Under the pieces are notes generated by a model that saw nothing but the letters and a program-made list of their open reading frames with translations, was not told where the DNA came from and made no database searches. This document shows, piece after piece, positions 24,620-32,646 of a stretch of DNA of 52,744 bases (its first letter is position 1; each line of letters begins with the position of its first letter). The DNA comes from an uncultured Bacilli bacterium. GTDB taxonomy: Bacteria; Bacillota_I; Bacilli_A; RF39; UBA660. Location of the stretch: the NCBI GenBank assembly GCA_910587745.1, contig CAJUNE010000004.1:1-52744 (forward strand), read 5' to 3'. The position numbers were made by a program, and so were the translations under genes.

Positions 24620-25958
24620 AAAAATAACCTATACTACAAGTATAATCTTTTAATTCAAAAAATTGTTTTAGTTCACCATAAGAACTAGGAACTTCTGAAC
24701 CAATCTCGCTAACTAAATCACTATAAGCAATCTTCTTAGTTAAAGTAAGTGTCAAAGAATCATCATCAAAAGTTGGAACACCAGTTACATCTAAATAACT
24801 AACTTCCTTCTTATCTTTATTTTCAACTTTCAATTTTTCATATTCTTCTTTAGTACTAATTTTAAAAGTATAAACACGTTTAGTTGACTTATTAAAAGAC
24901 ATATCTTCGTCAATTAAACCAAATTTATTAACTTCTTCATAACTATCATTTGTCTTAGAACATACAACAGCCATACTAGTAACATTTTCACTAACATTTA
25001 AAATACCTGTAACTTCCTTTTGATTACCAGCTTCATCTGTAACAATGATTGGTATATGATAAGAAGCTGCTGCACTTAAATACTCTTTTAATTTAGCTTC
25101 ATCTTTAAAACTATAACTACATTGAGTTGCATCTTTACAATTAGCGATAAATTCTTCAGCAGTAACTTCTTCATTAACTGCAACATTAACTTCTCTAAGA
25201 GTTATATCAGGTGGTGTAGTATCTACGATTTTAGCTTTACCTTGATATGATTTATCTCCACAAGTTATTATAAATTTATACTCAGCTCCCACCTTAGTAG
25301 TATCTGTAATTTCTGAAGTATCAAAATTACAAGTTGAGCTATCCATATTTTTAAAAACTGCATAATCTTTTATATTAGTAGATACAACAGATCCCGCTTC
25401 AATTTTAACTAACTTAGTAGAAACCTGAGGCTTACTATTAGCTTTATTAAGAAGTACATATACTCCACCACCAACTAAACATAAAGCTAGGATTATAATC
25501 ACAACAAATAATGTTTTATTCATTCCTTTTTTCTTAGGAGACTCAGGAACAGCAGGCTCTGCAATGACATTATTTACCGCTGGAATATCACTAATTGGTG
25601 GCACAGTACCAATATCATTAAATACTGGCATATTATCTATAACTTCTGGAATATCATAATTAATAGGCGCTACTGGTTCCAAAGGTGGTACATCAGGTAT
25701 AGAATTTATATCAGGTTCCACAGGAGTTACAACTTCAGGAGTAGGTTCTTTTATAGTTTCTGACACAACAGATACAGGTTGTTCATTTGAAGCATTCAAA
25801 CTAGGTGTATCACCTAAAGTATCCATTGGCTCTTCAGGAATTGGAGTAACTGGTGGAATATCACCAATAGGAACATTTAAATTTTGAGTTCCATTATCTA
25901 CACTTCCTAAAGAAACCGCATTAATTTCTTCATTATTATTTCCACTATTGCCATTCAT
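24618..25958 (-). CDS. Membrane protein with Pro-rich cytoplasmic N-terminus and an Ig-like extracellular domain
   Basis: 446 residues, family not recognised. Residues 1-145 are Pro/Glu/Val/Asn-rich and probably disordered; PKKKGMNK precedes a helix at 149-170, so this part is cytoplasmic. Residues 172-446 are outside. A segment around 250-330 (VDTTPPDITL, then ITDEAGN-like VTDEAGNQKEVTG) looks like a bacterial Ig-like/HYR fold, with Cys residues that may be paired. Residues 95-102 read PVAPINYD, identical to the cytoplasmic motif of the membrane protein at 5543-6553. It is a single-gene unit with its own terminator. Confidence 0.72.
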   Translation of the reverse strand: MNGNSGNNNEEINAVSLGSVDNGTQNLNVPIGDIPPVTPIPEEPMDTLGDTPSLNASNEQPVSVVSETIKEPTPEVVTPVEPDINSIPDVPPLEPVAPINYDIPEVIDNMPVFNDIGTVPPISDIPAVNNVIAEPAVPESPKKKGMNKTLFVVIIILALCLVGGGVYVLLNKANSKPQVSTKLVKIEAGSVVSTNIKDYAVFKNMDSSTCNFDTSEITDTTKVGAEYKFIITCGDKSYQGKAKIVDTTPPDITLREVNVAVNEEVTAEEFIANCKDATQCSYSFKDEAKLKEYLSAAASYHIPIIVTDEAGNQKEVTGILNVSENVTSMAVVCSKTNDSYEEVNKFGLIDEDMSFNKSTKRVYTFKISTKEEYEKLKVENKDKKEVSYLDVTGVPTFDDDSLTLTLTKKIAYSDLVSEIGSEVPSSYGELKQFFELKDYTCSIGYF

Positions 25959-26025
25959 AATTTACAGCCCCTTTACTATTATCATAATTATAACGTAAAG
26001 AAATTAAAAAAGCAATCACTAAAAA

Positions 26026-26046
26026 AGAGAAATCTTTCATTTCTCT
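26026..26046 (-). terminator. Terminator spanning the yihY-like stop codon
   Basis: AGAGAAAT/ATTTCTCT perfect eight-base stem, five-base loop and six T on the minus strand. The TGA stop (26037-26039) starts the loop region. Confidence 0.85.
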
Positions 26047-26885
26047 ATAACATCTAATTTTGAAGTTTTTTCCAAAGTAATTACTTCTTCTCTATAATTA
26101 AAAGCAAGACCTATTGTAATTATATACGACAACAAATAAAACCAAATCATTAAAACAACAATACTTGCAAGATTACCATAAAAAACATCATACTTAGCAA
26201 TATTAGTTGTATATGCCGAATAAATATAAGTAACAATTACAAAGCCAACACTAGTAAAAATTGCACCTTTGTTAACTTCTTTCGCTTGAATTTTCTTATC
26301 AGGAGCCATCGTAAAAATAATTTTAATAAAGAGAAATATAATAAACCACGAAATAGGTCCTTTAAGAACACTAATAATTAAAGTTATATTAACAAGCATT
26401 TTTTTACTTATATCCATAAGACCAAACATTTCAATTATTTTATCACCAAAAACATTAAATATCAGTAAAAATACAAATAATAAAATAATAATTAAAATCA
26501 TCATAAAGGACTTAATTCTTCTTTTTAAAAAGCTATCATTTTTAATACCATATATCATATTTGAACTAGTTATAATTGAAGCCGCTCCATTACTAGCAAT
26601 AACATAACCAACAATTAAAGTGATAAAGAAATTTAAATCTGCCTTTATTGCCATATTTGCTCCTAGAAGTAAATTAGCAAAATCTTCACTAAAAGCATTT
26701 TTCATAAAATCACTTATAAAAGACATATCAAAGTGTAGCATTGTAGCAATATAAGTTAAAATAGTAAGAGTTGGAACTAAAGACAAAACAAAAGAGAAAG
26801 CAAGGTGACCAGGCAAAATTTCCATTTCCGGTCTTTTTAATACTTTAAAAAAATTATGTATTCCCCTTTTTATTTTCTCTTTCAT
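26037..26885 (-). CDS. YihY/BrkB family membrane protein
   Basis: 282 residues with about six membrane helices. The family signature regions are GHLAFSFVLSLVPTLTIL near the start (the usual 'aaaLAyytllSLvPll' helix), SNMIYGIKN in the middle, and the C-terminal YGNLASIVVLMIWFYLLSYIITIGLAFN. Family members are often misnamed ribonuclease BN; their real role is unknown. It starts three bases after the stop of the GGDEF-like gene and is likely co-transcribed with it. It ends with TGA, which shows that TGA is a stop in this organism. Confidence 0.9.
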   Translation of the reverse strand: MKEKIKRGIHNFFKVLKRPEMEILPGHLAFSFVLSLVPTLTILTYIATMLHFDMSFISDFMKNAFSEDFANLLLGANMAIKADLNFFITLIVGYVIASNGAASIITSSNMIYGIKNDSFLKRRIKSFMMILIIILLFVFLLIFNVFGDKIIEMFGLMDISKKMLVNITLIISVLKGPISWFIIFLFIKIIFTMAPDKKIQAKEVNKGAIFTSVGFVIVTYIYSAYTTNIAKYDVFYGNLASIVVLMIWFYLLSYIITIGLAFNYREEVITLEKTSKLDVIEK

Positions 26886-26888
26886 TTT

Positions 26889-28937
26889 TTATTCCCCAGA
26901 CTCTTTCTTCTTTTGTTTCTTCATTTCTTCTGTAGCCTCAAGTATAGCATCTTCAATAGTTTTAATACTATCATTAATCATTGAATAACCAAATTCAGCT
27001 CCATATTCATAAGGTAACTTTTTAAATTCTTTATTTAACTTATGAATATAATTTGTTACTTGTTTTTGTGTAAAACCAACTAAATAAATCAAAAACTCAT
27101 TACCATCTGTACGCATTACATCACTATTATCAAGTTGTGTTTTTATTAAGATATTTGCTGCTGCTCTAATTTGTTTATCTCCTTCTTCATAACCCAAAGT
27201 ATCATTAATAAATTGAATATTATTTAAATCTATTACAATCATAGTTTGAGGATATATTGTATTATTATTCCAACTAGCTAAATATTCATTTAAATAATTA
27301 CGATTTTTAAGACTTGTTAACTGATCAATAAATTTAAGTTTATTCTCTTTTTTGATTTTTTTAGCAACTTTAATTCTTTTACTATTATGGTAAACTAATA
27401 TAAATATAATAGCAACTGCTGCAATAGATATTAATATATATTTAGCAATAGTACCAAAGACACTACCTGCTTTAACTGTTAAACTATGATTATACATACC
27501 TGTATAAACCATTTCTTTTGGATCTTGAGTCATAACATATCTACTAAAGAGTTTAAAGAAAGCAGTATCAGTTTTAGCTCTAAAATGATATGTATCACTA
27601 ATATAATTAGTATATCTTTCTGTATAATTAGAAAGCTTATCACTAGAGTATAAATCAAAAATATTTTTATCAATAAAGATTATTACATTTTTTTTATTTA
27701 ATTTACTTAACTCTTCTTCATCTTCATAAGTTTTTACATTAACACCCTTAACAGTTTTTAAATAAGTAGCCAAAAAGCTATTTTCTTCAACATAAACATT
27801 TTTACCAATTAAACTATTTATAGAATTAATAACAATATTATTTTTACTATTAGCTATAATACTATACTCTACTAATATTTTTGAATCTGTATCAAAATAA
27901 TTATCTTGTAAATGATAATAATTAAAATACAAATCTATTTTCTTATTATTTATGGCATTTTTAAACTTATCTAAACTCTTATATTTTTGATAATTAAACT
28001 CTATATCACTAAATTTACCAAAATCATACAAATACATAGCAATAATTCCACCATAATTACCACTCATAATTACTTCATAAGGACTATTATTAACAAAACC
28101 ATAATTATAAGTAATACTACGCATTGCATCAACTTCTGTATCACTAATACCTAAACTTAAAGTAAATAAATTAAATTCTTCACGTTTTATATAATCATCT
28201 AAATTATCTTTTTCCCAATTACGATAATATTTCTTTAAAATATTTGTAAAATCACCATTATCACCACTTATTGTATAATAAAAATTTACATCTGATAAAT
28301 GATTTATAATATAATAATTATTTTTTAAAATATCATCTAAATACACTGTTAATGGTACTATCATATAACTAATAGTATCCACAACCTCGCCTTCTACTTC
28401 ACTAGTTCCATCACTTTTTAAAGCATTAAGTAAAGATGCTTTATCTTGATAAGTAGTAAGAGTAATATTTTGATTATTTAAAGCTTCTGTAATTCTAGCT
28501 AAATCACTTGCTAAAACTCCTATTTTTTTTCCAGCATATTCTTTATAACTTGGCACAATTTCCGAAGATTTACCTACTAAAACATAATGATCTTTATAAA
28601 AGACTTGATCATTTTCTGCTAGAGTTGTTTTAGCACCTAAAGTAACTCCACTAGTAACTTCACCATAATTAAAAGTAACAGGATTTAGTTGTAATTTATA
28701 TTCTAATTCTAAATCTTTTAAAAATTCATAGAATACTCCCGCTCCCGTATTCCCAAAAATATTAACATTGTTAATAACATTAATATTATGAACATTATTT
28801 AAACTACTATTTATCCATTTCTTTTCACTAGACGATAATTTATCATTATCAGTTACAATATTAACTGTTACAACACCTATTATAACAAATATAACTATAA
28901 CCGAAATTAACGCAATAACACTTTTTTTATTTTTCAT
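26889..28937 (-). CDS. Membrane sensor with tandem solute-binding-like domains and a degenerate GGDEF domain
   Basis: 682 residues. Helix 1 at about 7-28 and helix 2 at about 500-520 bracket a roughly 470-residue extracytoplasmic part. It looks like two periplasmic-binding-protein (type 2) lobes in tandem, with YAGKKIGVLASD and LIGKNVYVEENS as matching 'GkkVgv' starts. The cytoplasmic end (about 535-682) is GGDEF-like: FIDQLTSLKNRNYL, IDLNNIQFINDTLGYEEGD. The signature loop reads DGNEF (611-615) instead of GG(D/E)EF, so cyclase activity is doubtful. It lies in an operon between the small membrane protein (28940) and YihY. Confidence 0.85.
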   Translation of the reverse strand: MKNKKSVIALISVIVIFVIIGVVTVNIVTDNDKLSSSEKKWINSSLNNVHNINVINNVNIFGNTGAGVFYEFLKDLELEYKLQLNPVTFNYGEVTSGVTLGAKTTLAENDQVFYKDHYVLVGKSSEIVPSYKEYAGKKIGVLASDLARITEALNNQNITLTTYQDKASLLNALKSDGTSEVEGEVVDTISYMIVPLTVYLDDILKNNYYIINHLSDVNFYYTISGDNGDFTNILKKYYRNWEKDNLDDYIKREEFNLFTLSLGISDTEVDAMRSITYNYGFVNNSPYEVIMSGNYGGIIAMYLYDFGKFSDIEFNYQKYKSLDKFKNAINNKKIDLYFNYYHLQDNYFDTDSKILVEYSIIANSKNNIVINSINSLIGKNVYVEENSFLATYLKTVKGVNVKTYEDEEELSKLNKKNVIIFIDKNIFDLYSSDKLSNYTERYTNYISDTYHFRAKTDTAFFKLFSRYVMTQDPKEMVYTGMYNHSLTVKAGSVFGTIAKYILISIAAVAIIFILVYHNSKRIKVAKKIKKENKLKFIDQLTSLKNRNYLNEYLASWNNNTIYPQTMIVIDLNNIQFINDTLGYEEGDKQIRAAANILIKTQLDNSDVMRTDGNEFLIYLVGFTQKQVTNYIHKLNKEFKKLPYEYGAEFGYSMINDSIKTIEDAILEATEEMKKQKKKESGE

Positions 28938-28939
28938 AA

Positions 28940-29428
28940 TTATTCTTCCTTAGGAGCACGATTATTATTCCAAACAATGCCACCTGTTCCGCTAATATTA
29001 CGCGAACCCATAATTTGGAACCCATCAGTCTTATCAGTTGGATCTGCTTTAATCATATATTGAATATCATAAAAACTTAAAGTATCTTCACTAAAATATT
29101 CTAAAGATCCTAATGCTTTACTTTGAGCTTCAACTAGTGTAATATTTGAATCAAATTCAATAGTAACATATATAGTTTTTCCACTAGTACGAACTTTAAC
29201 ATCCAATACTAATTTATCTTCCTTTATTTTATCTTTTAATTCATTTTGTTCACTTTCACCAAAAGGATGTTTATCTATTTCATCCAATCTTTCACCAAAT
29301 TTAGAACTTGAGTCTCCCACAAAATATTTAACTACTACAACTGAAATAGCAATTAAGCAAGCTATTAATATAACAAATAAAACTAATAAAACACTATTAT
29401 CTTGCCAAATCTTTTTTAACTTTTTCAT
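28940..29428 (-). CDS. Small membrane-anchored protein, unknown
   Basis: 162 residues. One N-terminal helix (about 13-36) preceded by Lys residues, then an extracytoplasmic domain of about 120 residues with the pattern VRTSGKTIYVTIEFDSNITLVEAQSKALGSLEYF and a Gly/Asn-rich end (SRNISGTGGIVWNN). No family recognised. Its stop is two bases before the start of the GGDEF-like sensor gene, so it may be that sensor's partner or ligand-binding accessory. This role is inferred from position only. Confidence 0.7.
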   Translation of the reverse strand: MKKLKKIWQDNSVLLVLFVILIACLIAISVVVVKYFVGDSSSKFGERLDEIDKHPFGESEQNELKDKIKEDKLVLDVKVRTSGKTIYVTIEFDSNITLVEAQSKALGSLEYFSEDTLSFYDIQYMIKADPTDKTDGFQIMGSRNISGTGGIVWNNNRAPKEE

Positions 29429-29521
29429 TTTAGCCTCCGTCTATAACTAATATTATAACATTAAATATTTATTCTATCTAGTTTATAATTATTTTACTAA
29501 ACTTTACAAATAAAAATGTAA

Positions 29522-29536
29522 ATAGTTACAAACTAT
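29522..29536 (-). terminator. Weak hairpin at the ligA stop codon
   Basis: ATAGTT/AACTAT around a three-base loop containing part of the TAA stop (29526-29528), followed by TTTACATTTTTATTT on the minus strand. Short stem, so confidence is low. Confidence 0.35.
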
Positions 29537-31517
29537 CTACAATTTCTTTAAATTTTTCTTCATTCCAAATTTCAATTCCTAAGCTTAAAGCTTTATCATA
29601 CTTACTTCCAGGATCAATGCCTACAATTACTACATCTGTTTTTTTACTAACACTACCAGATTCACTTCCTCCATAAGACTCAATTAAAGTTTTAATTTCA
29701 TCTCTAGTCATAAAACTAATAGTTCCTGTTAAAACAAATTTCTTGTTTGTGAATTTTTCATTTACTTTTTGCTCTTCACCTAAATATTCCATATTAATAC
29801 CTATATCACATAAAGTATTCATAAGATCTATATTTTTAGGATTAGCAAAAAAATTAACAATATTTCTTGCTAGAATATCACCAATATCTCTTATAGCCAC
29901 TAATTCTTCATAAGTAGCATTTTCTAAATTCTCCATTGTTTTATAACGACTAGCAAGTAATTTAGCATTTTTAGCTCCAATACCCGATATTCCAATACCA
30001 AACAATAATTTTTCCAAACTATTATTTTTAGATTCTTCTATAGCAATAAGTAAATTATTAACTTTTTTATTACCATATCCTTCAAGTTCAATTATATTTT
30101 CTTTATAATCCACTAGATGATAAAAATCAGGAATAGTTTTAATAAAACCTTCGTTATAAAAGTCTTCAATTATTTCATCACCTAATCCATCAATATTCAT
30201 CGCTCCCCGTGATGCAAAATGAATTAAGCTTTCAATATTTTTTTTCGAACATTCACCATTTACACAAAAATAATCAACATTCCCTTTTTTAACTAAAGCA
30301 CTACCACATATAGGACATTTATCAATCATTTTAAAAGGTACTTCTGTTCCAAGTCTTCTTTCTATCTTAGGTTCCACTACTTCTGGAATTACATCTGCAG
30401 CTTTTTTTATTGATACAATATCCCCTATTCTGAGATCCAAATTTTTACAATAATCTTCATTATGAAGAGTTGCTCTTCTAATAGTTGAACCCATCACTAA
30501 AACAGGTTCTAGTACTGCATTAGGTGTAATTTGTCCTGTTCTACCTACAGTAAATTTAATATCTATAAGTTTAGTTAAAACTTCTTCAGCTGGGAATTTA
30601 TAAGCAGTCGCCCATCTAGGATATTTGGCTGTAGCTCCTAAATATTTTTGTGTTTCAATATCATTAACTTTAATAACTACTCCATCTATTTCATAAGGAA
30701 GAGAACTACGTTTATTGGTATATTCTGAGATAAATTCTAATATTTCTTCTTCATTACTTACAAGTCTTGAAGCTGGATTTGTTTTAAAGCCAAGTTCCTT
30801 CATAAATTCTAAAGCTTCAAAATGGGTCTTAAGTCCATAATCAAGAGGATTAGGCAAATGATAAATCCAAGTATCTAAATGTCTTTTAGCTGCTATTTTA
30901 GGATCTAATTGTCTAATTGAACCAGCTGCCGCATTACGAACATTTTGAAGTTTTGCCTCTCCATTTTTTTCTCTTTCACGATTTAGTTTTTCTAAAGTTC
31001 TTTTATTCATATAGATTTCCCCACGAACTTCTATATCAATATCACGTCCTAAATCAAGAGGAACTGTTTTAATAGTTTTAACATTATGGGTTATATCTTC
31101 ACCAGTAATTCCATCTCCACGCGTTGCAGCAAAAACAAGTTTTCCATGTTCATAATGTAAAGATACACTAAGTCCATCTATTTTAAGCTCACAAACATAT
31201 TTAGGGTTAAAACCTGCATTTTTAATTCTATTACTAAAATCTCTAATTTCTTCTTCATTAAAAACATTAGATAAACTAATCATTGGTATTTTATGTTGAA
31301 CTTTTTGAAATTTATCTATTGCTTCTCCCCCAACTCTTTTAGTTGGACTATTAGGGTCTGCATATTCTGGATATTTTTCTTCTAAATTTATTAACTCCCT
31401 TAAATACTTATCATATTCTTGGTCAGTAATACTAGGATTATCCATATTATAATACTCATAATTAGCTTGTTTTAAAATACTACTTAATTCATTTATCCTT
31501 TTTTTAATTTCTTCCAT
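29526..31517 (-). CDS. ligA: NAD-dependent DNA ligase
   Basis: 663 residues from the ATG at 31517, which gives the usual MEEIKKRINEL start; the longer frame to 31547 runs into the previous gene. Domains: Ia (YxxD region), adenylation domain with the nucleophile Lys112 in CELKIDG, OB fold (GRTGQITPNAVLEPV), four-Cys zinc finger (CPICG ... CVNGEC), helix-hairpin-helix repeats, and C-terminal BRCT (KKFVLTGTISFMTRDE). It seals nicks in replication and repair using NAD+. It starts one codon after the nucleotidyltransferase stop, with no strong ribosome site, so coupling is likely. Confidence 0.97.
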   Translation of the reverse strand: MEEIKKRINELSSILKQANYEYYNMDNPSITDQEYDKYLRELINLEEKYPEYADPNSPTKRVGGEAIDKFQKVQHKIPMISLSNVFNEEEIRDFSNRIKNAGFNPKYVCELKIDGLSVSLHYEHGKLVFAATRGDGITGEDITHNVKTIKTVPLDLGRDIDIEVRGEIYMNKRTLEKLNREREKNGEAKLQNVRNAAAGSIRQLDPKIAAKRHLDTWIYHLPNPLDYGLKTHFEALEFMKELGFKTNPASRLVSNEEEILEFISEYTNKRSSLPYEIDGVVIKVNDIETQKYLGATAKYPRWATAYKFPAEEVLTKLIDIKFTVGRTGQITPNAVLEPVLVMGSTIRRATLHNEDYCKNLDLRIGDIVSIKKAADVIPEVVEPKIERRLGTEVPFKMIDKCPICGSALVKKGNVDYFCVNGECSKKNIESLIHFASRGAMNIDGLGDEIIEDFYNEGFIKTIPDFYHLVDYKENIIELEGYGNKKVNNLLIAIEESKNNSLEKLLFGIGISGIGAKNAKLLASRYKTMENLENATYEELVAIRDIGDILARNIVNFFANPKNIDLMNTLCDIGINMEYLGEEQKVNEKFTNKKFVLTGTISFMTRDEIKTLIESYGGSESGSVSKKTDVVIVGIDPGSKYDKALSLGIEIWNEEKFKEIVDSL

Positions 31518-31518
31518 A

Positions 31519-32424
31519 TTAGTCCCAAAGTTTTTCTGGATATTCACCTTTCTTTATTAATTCTTGAATATTATGTTTTAAAATATCTAAATCTTCTCTA
31601 TAAGTCATACCAAGCCAAGTGCTATTAGAAACAATATTATGTAAAACAATTTGATTACTATCTAATTTTTCTTTTATTAGTTCTGGAAGTAATGCTTCAT
31701 TTTTTAAAATAAATTCTTCACTATTATTAAAATAATTATTAAAATACTCTTCTAAATATTGAAAAAAATTATTTTTAAAAGCAAACATATTAACTGCAAC
31801 TGGGTGATCAAGTTCAATTTGAAAAGATTCCTCACCTGATAAAGGCTCACAAAGTGCATATCCATCCATAGTTGTAACTTTACTTTCGATTAATTTTTTT
31901 ATTTCTCCTTCTTTAGGATAACAAACTGCTCTTTTAACACTACCGAATTTAGATGCTGTTACATCATAAGGAAAGTTAATCGCTGCATATTCATTTTCTT
32001 GAGTATTATTATCTAAAAATTCTGCTGATTTTACATATGAATCATACCCATAAAAATCATCTGCATTAATAACTACAAAACTACCATTTACTAAATCTTT
32101 AGCAGCTAAAACTGCTTGAACTGTTCCCCAAGGTTTTTCGCGTTTTTCAGCAATATTTTCCATACCATTTGGTACATCCATTATTTCTTGAAAAGCATAT
32201 TCTACCTTTATTTTACCTTCAAGTCTTTCTCCAATAGTTTCTTTAAAAACTTCTTCTATTTCCTTCTTTATTACAAAAACTATTTTATCATACCCTGCTC
32301 TTTTCGCGTCGTATGCAGAATAATCAATTATAAATTCTCCATTTGGCCCTACAGGTTCAATTTGTTTTAAACCACCAAAGCGGCTTCCCATACCAGCTGC
32401 CATTACTACTAATGTTTTTTGCAC
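31519..32424 (-). CDS. Sugar-phosphate nucleotidyltransferase
   Basis: 301 residues. The N-terminal Rossmann nucleotidyltransferase signature is MAAGMGSRFGGLKQIEPVGP, followed by GTVQAVLAAKD and the metal-site INADDFYG. This belongs to the GlmU/GalU superfamily but is not GalU, GlmU or RmlA by its motifs; the substrate is unknown. It starts at GTG (32424) with TGGAGG nine bases upstream. A promoter with an extended -10 precedes it. It separates pcrA from ligA, which are adjacent in most Bacilli. Confidence 0.85.
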   Translation of the reverse strand: MQKTLVVMAAGMGSRFGGLKQIEPVGPNGEFIIDYSAYDAKRAGYDKIVFVIKKEIEEVFKETIGERLEGKIKVEYAFQEIMDVPNGMENIAEKREKPWGTVQAVLAAKDLVNGSFVVINADDFYGYDSYVKSAEFLDNNTQENEYAAINFPYDVTASKFGSVKRAVCYPKEGEIKKLIESKVTTMDGYALCEPLSGEESFQIELDHPVAVNMFAFKNNFFQYLEEYFNNYFNNSEEFILKNEALLPELIKEKLDSNQIVLHNIVSNSTWLGMTYREDLDILKHNIQELIKKGEYPEKLWD

Positions 32425-32454
32425 TCCAAAAAACCTCCATTCTTTCTTAAAACA

Positions 32455-32483
32455 ATTATATCATTCATTTATATAATACACAA
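32455..32483 (-). promoter_or_regulatory. Extended -10 promoter of the nucleotidyltransferase-ligA operon
   Basis: TTGTGT (32478-32483), 17 bases, TATAAT (32455-32460) with TGA directly ahead of the -10 on the minus strand. Confidence 0.65.
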
Positions 32484-32583
32484 CGAGCTTTACAAATTTA
32501 TTTATTAATATAAATTTTAATAAGCAAAAAATATTTACGTAAACAAATAAACAAATATGTAAAACAAATTACCAAATAAAAAA

Positions 32584-32616
32584 GTAGAAACTAATTAATC
32601 ATTAATTAATCTCTAC
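32584..32616 (-). terminator. Terminator of pcrA
   Basis: Long hairpin GTAGAGATTAATTAA against TTAATTAGTTTCTAC with two G.U pairs, then CTTTTTTATTT on the minus strand, 31 bases after the pcrA stop. Confidence 0.8.
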
Positions 32617-32646
32617 CAAAAAAACATTTTAAATCAAATGTCAAAT

